A stretch of DNA of 59,494 bases from DATLBA01 sp035527275 (GTDB lineage Bacteria; Planctomycetota; Phycisphaerae; FEN-1346): NCBI GenBank assembly GCA_035527275.1, contig DATLBA010000062.1, forward strand, positions 1 through 59,494. Reading direction: 5' to 3'. The position numbers and the translations under genes are program-made. This document shows, piece by piece, positions 8,888 to 16,719 of the stretch (the stretch's first letter is position 1; the number at the start of each line of letters is the position of its first letter). The notes beneath the pieces were generated by a model. The model saw only the letters and a program-made list of their open reading frames with translations, did no database searches and was not told the DNA's origin.

Positions 8888-9552
8888 GCTGCCTCCTTCA
8901 CCAGGGCCGGCTCCTCGACCTCAAAGACGGCCTCGCGCCGAGCGGCAACCACAAACCGGACAACGGCAACGGAGGTGGCTCCCTCGACCAAACCGATGAA
9001 AAAGTGGACGAAATCCATCGCCGCAAGCGCTTCAAGAAGCGTCACCTTGGCCGGCAGCGCCCCCGAAACCCCGAAGAACAGGATTACGAAAGTCGCCCCT
9101 GCAAGGACCGCAACCAGGCTTCCGAGGAACGTGGCAGCGTCGGCGGGCCAGCCCGGCCTGGGCCGCGACCAGAGCCGGCGGACCGCCCCACCCATCAGGC
9201 ACGGGATAATCCCCATGACGAAAATGTTCGCGCCGAGTGCCTCGACCCCACCATCCTGAAACACCAATGACTGGACGACCAAAATGGACGCCATCACGAT
9301 GATGCCCAGCGACGGACCGAGAAGGACCCCAAGGAGAAATCCACCGCCCAGGTGACCGCTCGTTCCCGCCAGGATGGGGAAGTTCACCATCTGGGCCGCG
9401 AAAATGAATGCGCCCATCACGCCCATGAGCGGCACCTTGCGATCATCCAGCCGCTTGCGCGCCAGCGCCAAAGACGCCGCCAGCGCAGCGCCGCTGACGA
9501 CCGCCAGGCCTCCCCAGACGGGCGGCGACAAAAAACCCGAGCCGATGTGCAT
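8884..9552 (-). CDS. cbiM: ECF substrate-specific component CbiM/NikM
   Basis: S component that binds the metal ion. It begins exactly with MHIGSG; the Met1-His2 amino terminus is a known metal ligand in CbiM/NikM, which fixes the start codon. Further motifs are AQMVNFPI and GTSGHLGGGFL, holding the other conserved histidine, across about seven hydrophobic helices in 222 residues. It starts 29 bases after the nikR stop, within one operon. Substrate is inferred as nickel from the regulator. Confidence 0.94.
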   Translation of the reverse strand: MHIGSGFLSPPVWGGLAVVSGAALAASLALARKRLDDRKVPLMGVMGAFIFAAQMVNFPILAGTSGHLGGGFLLGVLLGPSLGIIVMASILVVQSLVFQDGGVEALGANIFVMGIIPCLMGGAVRRLWSRPRPGWPADAATFLGSLVAVLAGATFVILFFGVSGALPAKVTLLEALAAMDFVHFFIGLVEGATSVAVVRFVVAARREAVFEVEEPALVKEAA

Positions 9553-9581
9553 TCTCTCCCTCCTTCTGCGCTCGCTTTACT

Positions 9582-9998
9582 CTAAACCAGATCTTCGCCC
9601 GACGTTGCGACCAGGCGACCATGCTTGACGCCGCGCGCCGCAATCAGCCGGTCCGCCAGCCGCTGAATCTGGCGCGGCCGGCCGCGCAGGACAATCACCT
9701 CAAGACACATCCTGTGCGACAGGTGCACGTGCATGGTCGAGTGAACTATTTTCTGGTGATCGTGCTGCAGGTTCACGAGGTGTTCGTTCAATTCGCGGAC
9801 ATGGTGATCGTAGATGAGGGTCAGGGTTCCGACGACCGCCCCTTTGCCCTTTTGCCATACGTCGCGCACCTGCTCGGTGCGGACGAGGTCGCGGATGGCT
9901 TCGCTGCGAGTCGGGTATCCGCGCCGCTCGACCACCTTGTCGAGCGTTTTGAGGAGCCGTTCGTCCATCGAAACACCGAACCGGACCAGTTTACCCAT
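9582..9998 (-). CDS. nikR: Nickel-responsive regulator NikR
   Basis: Ribbon-helix-helix repressor with a C-terminal ACT-like nickel-sensing domain. The 138-residue protein has the DNA-binding strand LVRFGVSMDERLLKTLD. The high-affinity nickel ligands are conserved as His79, His90, His92 and Cys98 (in HVHLSHRMC), matching E. coli H76, H87, H89 and C95. I chose the ATG giving MGKLVRFG because GGGAGAA lies just upstream. It heads the cbiM-PDGLE-cbiQ-cbiO operon and probably represses it, and itself, when nickel is high. No clear palindromic operator was identified by eye. Confidence 0.94.
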   Translation of the reverse strand: MGKLVRFGVSMDERLLKTLDKVVERRGYPTRSEAIRDLVRTEQVRDVWQKGKGAVVGTLTLIYDHHVRELNEHLVNLQHDHQKIVHSTMHVHLSHRMCLEVIVLRGRPRQIQRLADRLIAARGVKHGRLVATSGEDLV

Positions 9999-10025
9999 CG
10001 TCGGTTCTCCCACCCGCCTTGCCAC

Positions 10026-10054
10026 ATTCTAGAGCATCGTGCCACGGCCGTCAA
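10026..10054 (-). promoter_or_regulatory. Sigma70-like promoter of the nikR-cbi operon
   Basis: On the minus strand TTGACG and TAGAAT are 17 bases apart. The predicted start would give a leader of about 20 bases to nikR. NikR would be expected to act here. Confidence 0.6.
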
Positions 10055-10100
10055 CCTTCTTGTTCATGGGGCGCTTCCCACGCCACCTCCACCACGCTCG

Positions 10101-10114
10101 AGAACACCCATTTT
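10101..10114 (-). promoter_or_regulatory. Upstream motif AAAATGGGTGTTCT, copy A
   Basis: A 14-base sequence identical to copies near 39220 and 44937, and in the same orientation relative to the gene it precedes. Here it lies 46 bases upstream of the nikR -35 box. It continues with CGAG, as in copy B. It could be an activator or nucleoid-protein site; function is unknown. Confidence 0.5.
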
Positions 10115-10126
10115 GAGTTGGGTTCC

Positions 10127-10261
10127 TAAGCGGCTGTTTCATAACTCCCTCTCCCTTGATGGGAGAGGGGTGGGGTGAGGGTGAACGCCTCGAATCAAGC
10201 CCCTTATCCCCCTCACCCTGCCCTCTCCCGCTGGGGGAGAGGGTTGTGAAACAGCCGCTTA
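10127..10261. mobile_element. MITE-like element with 15-bp terminal inverted repeats
   Basis: The ends TAAGCGGCTGTTTCA and TGAAACAGCCGCTTA are perfect inverted repeats. Inside are two further palindromic blocks built from CCCTCTCCC/GGGAGAGGG and CCCTCACCC/GGGTGAGGG. At 135 bp with no ORF it resembles a non-autonomous miniature element or a compound REP. No clear target-site duplication was seen. Confidence 0.65.
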
Positions 10262-10441
10262 GCGGAATGTTGGTAAGTGCTTTTCTCACAGGTGGTTAGC
10301 CTCGTCTCACGTGGGAGGAGTTTGCCTTCGCCAGGCGCCGGTGGGCGACCCGATGCGCGCCTAACCCTTTATGATTGCTGCACTTAGGATAGGTTGCGTC
10401 CCGTCCGTTGCAAAATTGGGCGATCTTGAGCCACCACGCGC

Positions 10442-10469
10442 TTGCTTTTTTGCCGATTTCGGTTATAAT
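10442..10469 (+). promoter_or_regulatory. Promoter of the PEP-CTERM gene
   Basis: TTGCTT and TATAAT are separated by 16 bases, about 70 bases ahead of the start codon. The -10 region runs on as TATAATAATAGGG, a string also present upstream of the DUF4159 gene. Confidence 0.55.
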
Positions 10470-10537
10470 AATAGGGTAACCTTTTTGACATGGGCGAGGC
10501 GTGTGCGCGCCAATGATAGATAAAGGGGGTTTCAACT

Positions 10538-11233
10538 ATGGCTGTAAGAGAAAAAGCAAGTAAAGTTTGGAGAGCAACAAAAACAGCTGGATTAGTTGCG
10601 TTAGTTGCGGGAACTGTTGCTTTTGGAGGAGCGAGAGCAAGGGGAGACGTGATTGATGTAACTTCATTTGAACAATTGCTTTCTACGCAATATCCTCCAA
10701 CAACACAGGGCATCTCTCTTCCAGGGAACTTTACAGTAAATGGAGAAACACCAACAAAGAGATGCAGTTTAGGATTTGGAAAAACAACTCCTGCGGGAAC
10801 TGCAATTGTTGGTTATGCTGATCAATTTCCTGGATTCCCTAATTGGTTATCAGGAATATATAATGGTGACCCAAATTACACTGATCCTTTAGATAATGTT
10901 TTATGTTTAGTTTTAAATGAAAACCCTTCTGAAAATGTTGGGGGCAATTTTGGGATAATGATTTTATATGACTCAAATGATAACAATAGGTATGGGACAT
11001 TAGACACAGGTACTGGATCTTTTACTCCAGAACCTGATGAGTTTTATTATCACAAAGATTATTTTATAATAGCTGGTGTGAAAGGAAATATCGAGGTGCT
11101 GATGGTGTTTACAGGAACTGATGAAACGCTGTCTCAGCCTTCAATAGACTTCATACCAGAACCATCAACTCTTACTTTTCTTGGGCTTGGGGCTGCTTCT
11201 TTGTTGTCGGCGGGTTCAAGAAAACGAAAATGA
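10538..11233 (+). CDS. PEP-CTERM sorting-domain exported protein
   Basis: A 231-residue protein with a basic N-terminus and hydrophobic signal segment (TAGLVALVAGTVAFGGARA). A beta-rich middle of unknown function follows. It ends in a PEP-CTERM anchor: IPEPSTLTFLGLGAASLL and then the basic tail SRKRK. PEP-CTERM proteins are processed by an exosortase during export; no exosortase gene is in this window. The start has AGGGGG 8 bases upstream. The gene is markedly AT-rich, with A/T-ending codons, unlike the GC-rich neighbours, which suggests recent transfer. The passenger domain is not one I recognise. Confidence 0.85.
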   Translation: MAVREKASKVWRATKTAGLVALVAGTVAFGGARARGDVIDVTSFEQLLSTQYPPTTQGISLPGNFTVNGETPTKRCSLGFGKTTPAGTAIVGYADQFPGFPNWLSGIYNGDPNYTDPLDNVLCLVLNENPSENVGGNFGIMILYDSNDNNRYGTLDTGTGSFTPEPDEFYYHKDYFIIAGVKGNIEVLMVFTGTDETLSQPSIDFIPEPSTLTFLGLGAASLLSAGSRKRK

Positions 11234-11658
11234 CATAGGCTTTGCGCCCGCTGGCCGCGGCGAGGGAAATCTTCCCCTCTCCTTGACACCCGCGTCATCT
11301 ACTGTGGCGACAACCGTCAGAAACTAGCCGACTGCCCCGACGCCTGCGTGGACCTCATCTACATTGACCCCTCGTTCAACTCCAACCGCAACTACGAGGT
11401 CTTTTGGGGCGAAACGCGCGAGAAGCGGTCCTTCGAGGCCCGACACGCCTCCACCCAGGCCTACATCGACTTCATGCGCCCCCGCTGCGTCGAACTCGCC
11501 CGCGTCCGCTCGTATCGGCGTTTCGGTGCTTGACAGGTATAAGTAGGCCACGTAAGGTCGTGCCAGGCCCGCTGAGACGGCGGGCCGGATTGGGGTTCGC
11601 ACCGGGTCGCGCCGAACGCCAATTTCCTCCCATTTCCTGGACGCGACTGAGGATTGCT
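11234..11658. other. Intergenic gap with methylase remnant and hairpin
   Basis: Most of this interval is the methyltransferase fragment. After it lie a TTGACA without a good -10 at 17 bases, and a 7-bp stem hairpin (GGCCCGC/GCGGGCC, 11566-11586) ahead of the membrane protein gene. Confidence 0.5.
11285..11533 (+). pseudogene. Truncated site-specific DNA methyltransferase (5' part)
   Basis: The frame reads as the beginning of an N4/N6 DNA methylase: VIYCGDNRQKLADCP, then LIYIDPSFNSNRNYEVFWG and STQAYIDFMRPRCVELARV. The family motif at this point is DPPF; here it is DPSF. After ARV the expected continuation is replaced by an unrelated stretch and a stop. About 75 codons of a protein usually several hundred long remain. 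It is a remnant, probably of a restriction-modification system, within an accessory patch. Confidence 0.75.
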
Positions 11659-12810
11659 ATGGCTGTGGGTGAACCTGTTGTAGGGAGCACAGCGGATGTG
11701 CCGCAACACCTCCTTGCTGAGATGACGCTCTACTACGAGGAGGTGCGCGATATCAACCGTCGGTCCATGCTGTATGTCAAGATAGTCGGTGTGGTTGTGC
11801 TCGGCCTATGCTCGTACCTCTTTTTCGGCTTGCGGTATTACTGCGATGCAATACGGCAAGCAAGCGAAGATAATGCCCAGTATGTCACGGCCGCGCTTGC
11901 CGACATAATGCCCGTATACGCTATTATCGGAATCCTGGTCACGTGTTTACTGTTCGCCTTGAATTGCTTTTGCATCTGCCTGTACGGACGCTCTCGTCTG
12001 CACAAGTTCAGATACTGGCGGTCAGTGTCCATTCTGCGCGAGCGACTCCATAGCAGCCTGGGGCTCTTGGCGGAAGGCCGCCGCGCCATCCCGATCCAGA
12101 CAGGGTTAGAGGAATCACCCTACTCACCGTTTAATGGGAAGGTGCCTCGCCCATATATGCGCAAGCATGACCGTGCCGCCGGTGTGTTTCTGGCAGTCTT
12201 CGCATTGGTGCTAATGGTGGTGCCGTTCTTGGTTTTCGCGATGGCGTGGTGCATGGGGCAGGAGAATCTTGAGAAGGGTGTGGAAGCCTGTTTCAGAACA
12301 GCTTTTGTATACAGCGTACCGACCCTGGGAATAGTAATGGCTCTGGCGGCATATGTTGCGCGCGATTACTGCCAGAGGCTTCTGGCGGCACAGTTCGTGA
12401 GTCCTGAGTGTATGGACCCGGAGTTGGAGCGAAGGGCGGCACCGCGTTGGGAGAGAGTGGGGATAGGCCTGTTTCGCTTCGTCGTGTATGCAGGGCTCAT
12501 AGGGCATGGCGCTCTGTCCATAATACTGGGGAGTAAGTGGAGCGGGTGGAGCGGTTCGTACTGGGCCGGGGTAATCATCCTTTTCTTGGTGGCAGTGGAA
12601 CGCACCCTAACTGGGGTTCTTAGAAGATGGGGTATAGTGTGCCTCTACGTGATTGGCTTGCGGTTCGTGGCCAGGTTATTTGGGCCCAAGCGGAACCCGA
12701 GGACGATCGCGTGGCTTCAGTGGCTCCACGGAGAGCCGAAGGCCAATCTTATATGGAAGCAGTACGAGGAAGACCGTCTTGTGCGGTCAAAAGGAGGAGA
12801 GCCTAGCTAA
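11659..12810 (+). CDS. Multi-pass membrane protein of unknown function
   Basis: A 383-residue protein with about seven hydrophobic segments: VKIVGVVVLGLCSYLFFGL, YAIIGILVTCLLFALNCF, AGVFLAVFALVLMVVPFL, SVPTLGIVMALAAYV, FVVYAGLIGHGALSIIL, WAGVIILFLVAVERTL and IVCLYVIGLRFVARLF. Between the second and third lies a soluble loop of roughly 80 residues. I recognise no family. The start is the ATG giving MAVGEPVVG, with GAGG 6 bases upstream; the open frame extends further up but into methylase-fragment sequence. Base composition is lower in GC than the core genes, in keeping with an accessory region. Confidence 0.65.
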   Translation: MAVGEPVVGSTADVPQHLLAEMTLYYEEVRDINRRSMLYVKIVGVVVLGLCSYLFFGLRYYCDAIRQASEDNAQYVTAALADIMPVYAIIGILVTCLLFALNCFCICLYGRSRLHKFRYWRSVSILRERLHSSLGLLAEGRRAIPIQTGLEESPYSPFNGKVPRPYMRKHDRAAGVFLAVFALVLMVVPFLVFAMAWCMGQENLEKGVEACFRTAFVYSVPTLGIVMALAAYVARDYCQRLLAAQFVSPECMDPELERRAAPRWERVGIGLFRFVVYAGLIGHGALSIILGSKWSGWSGSYWAGVIILFLVAVERTLTGVLRRWGIVCLYVIGLRFVARLFGPKRNPRTIAWLQWLHGEPKANLIWKQYEEDRLVRSKGGEPS

Positions 12811-13543
12811 CCAGGAGTTCTGGCGACACCCCTAACCGGCCGCGTCAAGGGCATCCCGGTTCCGCGTTTTCACCCGCCGTAGTTCCACCATAGCCTTGCG
12901 CCGGGGATAAACCCCGGCGCTACGGCGCACGGATCCCGGCGCGCCGGGACCATTCCGTAGCGCCGGGCTTTATGCCCGGCGGCCGTTTCCGTCCGGGCCT
13001 GCCCGTCGCTTCTTCCGTCCAGGGCATGGCCCGGACGCTACAAACCTGCCGCTTGCCGTTGCCGTTCGCGGCGCAGCCGCCTTGGAGTGCGGTGACCCGG
13101 CACCGCTTTCACTGCCGTTCGCCGTCCCAATCCGCAATTTTACCCGCCGTAGCCTCGGCGAAGGCGGGCCGCACGCCGCATTCCGCGTTCTCCCTCCCCC
13201 GTTTTCCTCTGCCATTTTGGCAGTCTGGGGCCGACGGACGCATGGAGCAGGGCCGATGGGAAGGGCGGAAACACGCACGCGGATGCATCATCACATCGGC
13301 ATGCGTAGGGGGCAAAAAGGGGGTCAAAAAGCGCCAATTCGGACCCAATTCCAACCAAAAAGTGAAAAAAAGTCGAAAAAAGCGCCCGAAAACGCCTTGC
13401 CTATCTTGACATTTCGGCCTGCCAACCCCTCTGGCACTAGCGTCAGGCCCGATTCGGCCCCCAAAACGGGCCAAAATCCGCCAAAACCCACCCAAAATCG
13501 CCCGCCAACATATCGGCCAAACGCAATATGTGCCCGCACCAAA
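12811..13543. other. Intergenic repeat-rich gap
   Basis: The left part carries palindromic REP-like units. Around 13080-13175 are further palindrome-bearing stretches of a style common in GC-rich genomes (GGAGTGCGGTGACCCGGCACCGC and CCCGCCGTAGCCTCGGCGAAGGCGGG). From about 13310 to 13520 the sequence is dense in short A-tracts (CCAAAA, CAAAAAG) on the plus strand, unlike its surroundings. No gene is convincing on either strand. Confidence 0.6.
12900..12982. repeat. Pair of inverted REP-like palindromes
   Basis: Two related units face each other. GCCGGGGATAAACCCCGGC followed by GCTACGG is at 12900-12925, and its counterpart CCGTAGCGCCGGGCTTTAT plus GCCCGGC is at 12955-12982. Between them is a perfect 16-bp palindrome, TCCCGGCGCGCCGGGA (12934-12949). 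Similar GTAGCGC-type palindromes occur at 41602. Confidence 0.65.
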
Positions 13544-14896
13544 CTAGCCGCGAGCGTCCAAGCAAGCGGCGTCTTCGGGCAGGATCGTGCCGTCGCCGGG
13601 GAGACGCTCGATCGGCACGGGGAGGCGCTCCTCGTCGGTAATCGGATCGACGAACTGCTTGCGGTAGCGCTCGGACTGCATGCGGCACGAGAGGCGATGG
13701 GCCGCGAACTCCGGATGCGACACCATGCGCTGCCAGATTGCTTCGAGCGGTTCCTCGAGGACGTTGCCGAACGTGATGGGATTAAAATCGCACGGATTGA
13801 CGTCGCCGTAACAGGTCATGTAAAACTGGGAGAAGGCGCCGAAGCAGCCCCCGCCGTCGAACGCGTTCGCCTTCGACTGGGCGATGATGCCCATCGGATG
13901 ATCCATCTCGTTATACTTGTCGGCAAGGGTGCGGATGCGCTTGATATCCTTGCGGCCGAGGCGCACCTCGGGCATCGAGAGAAACTTGCCCGTGGGGACG
14001 CAATCGAAAATGGTCACTTCGTGAAAACCCTCGTCCTGAGCAATCCGCAGCAAGCGCTCGAGCCTGCCGGACTCGACCGACTCGTGGTTCCCGTAGGTCG
14101 AGATGCCGGTCAGGATGCCTGCCCGTCGCGCCCGCTTCGCGCCCTCCATCGCTTTCTTGAATGCGCCGGGCATGCGGCGAAGGCGGTCGTGCTCCTCGGG
14201 CGTGTCGGCGTCGATGGACACGTTCAGGCTGCCCAGGCCTGCTTCCGCCAGGCCAGCCACGTTCCTTTCGGTCAGGAGCACGCCGCTTGTAAAAATCATC
14301 GTGTGAGCCCGGTGCTTGTCGGTGTTGGCGATCAGATCGGGGAGGTCCGCGCGAACCATCGGCTCGCCGCCCGTGAAGATCATCGTGCAGACGCCCAGGT
14401 CGAGCGCTTGGTCGATGACGTGCTTGAGTTCGTCCGTCGTGAGTTCCCGTCGCTCGTCGGTGACGAAGCGGTCGGCCGAGCAATGGGCACATCGGCAGGG
14501 GCATCGCGGCGTCACCGACAGGGTGCTCGTGGCCGGGAATACGATTTTTTCGGCCATCGTCCGCAGTTTCCGCTCGAACGGCCTCAGGGCCGCCGGGCTC
14601 GGCATCGGCGGATTGTAGAGGTTGTAGACGTTCTTCCCGTCCTTCTCGGCGATAATCTTGAGGCGATTGATGACGGCCAGAAAGGCGTCGATCTTGTCCT
14701 GGAACACCGCCTTGAGGGGCCCGGCGACTTCGCAGGCGATTTTTTTCTCCGCCGTGCGCCACGTCTTGACGCGGAGCAGGCGCACGCCCATCGGGCCGGT
14801 CACGGTCGTGTGGACGGTCCCATGGTCGTCTTCCGAGAATTCGATGCGCATACGCCGAAGCGCCGCCTCGCCGATTCGCTCCGTCAAACCGTTCAC
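13544..14896 (-). CDS. Radical SAM/SPASM-domain protein, target unknown
   Basis: A 450-residue radical SAM enzyme. The cluster motif is C132-x3-C136-x2-C139 (CPCRCAHC), followed by FTGGEPMVR for SAM binding. A SPASM-type C-terminal region follows, with GGCFGAFSQFYMTCYGDVNPC and then GN. Ahead of the barrel are about 130 residues of no family I know, including NVYNLYNPPMPSPAALRPF. I chose the GTG start because GAGGAAA precedes it by 7 bases; the frame stays open much further upstream. It has its own promoter and no neighbouring precursor peptide could be seen. SPASM proteins modify peptides, anaerobically mature sulfatases or act on small molecules; the role is open. Confidence 0.85.
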   Translation of the reverse strand: MNGLTERIGEAALRRMRIEFSEDDHGTVHTTVTGPMGVRLLRVKTWRTAEKKIACEVAGPLKAVFQDKIDAFLAVINRLKIIAEKDGKNVYNLYNPPMPSPAALRPFERKLRTMAEKIVFPATSTLSVTPRCPCRCAHCSADRFVTDERRELTTDELKHVIDQALDLGVCTMIFTGGEPMVRADLPDLIANTDKHRAHTMIFTSGVLLTERNVAGLAEAGLGSLNVSIDADTPEEHDRLRRMPGAFKKAMEGAKRARRAGILTGISTYGNHESVESGRLERLLRIAQDEGFHEVTIFDCVPTGKFLSMPEVRLGRKDIKRIRTLADKYNEMDHPMGIIAQSKANAFDGGGCFGAFSQFYMTCYGDVNPCDFNPITFGNVLEEPLEAIWQRMVSHPEFAAHRLSCRMQSERYRKQFVDPITDEERLPVPIERLPGDGTILPEDAACLDARG

Positions 14897-14937
14897 GCTT
14901 TTTCCTCGCGCCAAATCCCAGCCAAAGCAGACAGGCC

Positions 14938-14966
14938 ATTCTATCCTTATGGCGGCCCCGAGACAA
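14938..14966 (-). promoter_or_regulatory. Promoter of the radical SAM gene
   Basis: On the minus strand TTGTCT and TAGAAT are separated by 17 bases, about 40 bases before the GTG start. Confidence 0.5.
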
Positions 14967-14969
14967 CCG

Positions 14970-14988
14970 CGCCTCTGCCGCAGAGGCG
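14970..14988 (-). terminator. Palindrome after the lpx operon
   Basis: CGCCTCTGC-C-GCAGAGGCG is a perfect 9-bp stem 18 bases past the Gfo/Idh stop. There is no strong U-run, so its role as terminator is tentative. Confidence 0.35.
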
Positions 14989-15005
14989 GGCTTCGTGTCC
15001 CTGCC

Positions 15006-15890
15006 CTATCGGCACGCCGCCTCGCCGATTCGCTCGGCCACTTCGACCGCCCGTGCGCCCTCGTCGGCGCAAACCGCCACCGGCTGTTCGCCGCGCACTG
15101 CCGCCAGGAAAGAGGCCAACTGGGCCCGCAAAGCGTCCGGCTCGGTTTTGACCGGCGACCCGTTAACCGTTCGAGCCGCGTAGTCCAGATTAATGGCTTC
15201 GCAATCGGAGGTGATTCGGATGCTCCGCTCCGCGGTCTCGCTGACGCGGCTGGTCGAGAGGTGGGCGACACAACCACCGGGAAAGCGAAGGTGCGCGTCC
15301 ACCACGTCCAGGTGCGGCCCTTCGACCGTTTCCCCGGTCGCCTTAATCTCGTCCGGCATCTCGCCCACCCAGTCGAGAACTAGATCAATCCCGTGAATCA
15401 TCAGGTCCATGACGACGCTGACGTCGGTGCTGCGGCCGGTGAATTGAGACCGCCACACGACCTGGATGGCGGTCGGACGAATCTCGCGGCCGGCGATTCC
15501 GCGCGTCACAGGGTCGAAGCGAAGGATATGGCCGACCTGGACGACGGCGCCGGCATCGCGGGCGGCATCTGCGATTTCGCGGGCTTCTGCGGCCGTTCCG
15601 GCCAGCGGCTTTTCGACCAGCAGCGCTATACGTCGCCCCACAAGCACCAGCGCCAAGTCCCTGTGCGCCGACGTCGCCGCCGCCAGAATGGCCGCATCCA
15701 CCTCCTCGGGCAAGTCGCGCACGTCCGCGACGACGCGCGCGCCGCTTACCGCGGCCGCCTCGCGCGCGGCTCGAGGGTCCACATCGCACACGGCCGCCAG
15801 AAGCGCGTCGTCGCGCTCGCCCAAGGCGCAGGCATGCAGTTTGCCCATATGCCCGGCACCGACGAGAGCGATCTGGAGCCTTTCGGACAT
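15006..15890 (-). CDS. Gfo/Idh/MocA-family oxidoreductase in the lipid A operon (GnnA candidate)
   Basis: A 294-residue NAD(P)-dependent oxidoreductase. The Rossmann motif is ALVGAGHMGKLH, the sugar-handling motif is LLVEKPLAG, and the Gfo/Idh C-terminal domain has GHILRFDP and DLMIHGIDLVLDW. It follows lpxA by one base. In some bacteria a protein of this family, GnnA, oxidises UDP-GlcNAc at C3 so that GnnB can install an amino group for lipid A made on GlcN3N. No GnnB aminotransferase is visible here, so GnnA is only a candidate. The linkage to lpxA is the main clue. Confidence 0.82.
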   Translation of the reverse strand: MSERLQIALVGAGHMGKLHACALGERDDALLAAVCDVDPRAAREAAAVSGARVVADVRDLPEEVDAAILAAATSAHRDLALVLVGRRIALLVEKPLAGTAAEAREIADAARDAGAVVQVGHILRFDPVTRGIAGREIRPTAIQVVWRSQFTGRSTDVSVVMDLMIHGIDLVLDWVGEMPDEIKATGETVEGPHLDVVDAHLRFPGGCVAHLSTSRVSETAERSIRITSDCEAINLDYAARTVNGSPVKTEPDALRAQLASFLAAVRGEQPVAVCADEGARAVEVAERIGEAACR

Positions 15891-15891
15891 G

Positions 15892-16710
15892 CTACGAGGA
15901 TGGCCCCTTCCTCAAGGATTCCCGATAACGGCCGTGCCTGCCAATCGCGCTGGCGCGCAGGAATGCGCACAGATACCGAACTTCCTCAGGCCAGTCGTCC
16001 TCTCGCTCCATCTCATCAAGCACCTCGGTTCGGCGCCGGCCCAGCCGCCCGGATCGATACAGACGCCGGTAGGCCTTCGCAATCGACCCAATCGCTTCCT
16101 CGGAAATCCCCGCGCGCTGCATCCCGATGCTGTTGGGTCCTCGCACGCGGCTGGGATTGCCTTCGACTATCATGTAAGGCGGCACGTCGTGAACGATGCG
16201 CGTCAGACCGCCTACATACGCCAACCGCCCGATCCTTGTAAAGGGATGCACGGCCGCGCCGCCGTTCAGGTTTGCGCCGAACTCGACCTGCACGTGCCCG
16301 CCGATCAGCACATTGTTGCCGAAGATGACTTCGTCTTCGACGATGCAGTCGTGGGCGACGTGGCTGCACGCCATCAGGTAGCAGCCGTTTCCGACGCGCG
16401 TCACGCCGGCCTCCTTCGCCGTGGCCCGATGGATCGTCGCGCACTCGCGGATGACGTTATCATTGCCGATGATCGTTTCGGTGGGCTGGTCCCGATAGGA
16501 GACATCCTGTGGCGGCGTGCCGATGGAGGCGTGGGGGTAAACCACGTTGCGCTCGCCCAGGCGTGTGCGCCCCGTGATGGTCACCCCCTGGTGAAGAATC
16601 GTTCCATCGCCGATCGCGGCGTCCGGCCCGATGAAACAGAACGGGCCGATCTGGACGCCGTCGGCCACTTTCGCCTTGGGATCCACCACTGCGTGTTCGC
16701 TAATTGCCAT
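15892..16710 (-). CDS. lpxA: UDP-N-acetylglucosamine acyltransferase
   Basis: First enzyme of lipid A synthesis: transfers a 3-hydroxyacyl chain from ACP to UDP-GlcNAc or its 3-amino analogue. The 272-residue protein has left-handed beta-helix hexapeptide repeats over the first 190 residues and a helical C-terminus. The catalytic His120 lies in CSHVAHDC, equivalent to E. coli His125, and IGTPPQDVSY is the conserved LpxA loop. It follows lpxC-fabZ by 9 bases. Length and motifs are normal. Confidence 0.96.
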   Translation of the reverse strand: MAISEHAVVDPKAKVADGVQIGPFCFIGPDAAIGDGTILHQGVTITGRTRLGERNVVYPHASIGTPPQDVSYRDQPTETIIGNDNVIRECATIHRATAKEAGVTRVGNGCYLMACSHVAHDCIVEDEVIFGNNVLIGGHVQVEFGANLNGGAAVHPFTRIGRLAYVGGLTRIVHDVPPYMIVEGNPSRVRGPNSIGMQRAGISEEAIGSIAKAYRRLYRSGRLGRRRTEVLDEMEREDDWPEEVRYLCAFLRASAIGRHGRYRESLRKGPSS

Positions 16711-16719
16711 GGATGTCTC

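Larger units (their letters stand above)
10026..10537. other. Intergenic gap between nikR and the PEP-CTERM gene
   Basis: Holds the nikR promoter, motif copy A, a 135-bp inverted-repeat element and the promoter of the PEP-CTERM gene. No additional ORF is convincing. Confidence 0.7.

Noticed and set aside
10484..10519. TTGACA as -35 of a second PEP-CTERM promoter
   Set aside because: The nearest -10-like sequence is about 21-23 bases downstream, too far; the TTGCTT/TATAAT pair upstream fits better.
13082..15151. A 689-codon open frame on the plus strand
   Set aside because: It runs antisense through the radical SAM gene, whose cluster and SPASM motifs are on the minus strand. Long antisense frames are common in GC-rich DNA; the translation is low-complexity Arg/Ala/His.
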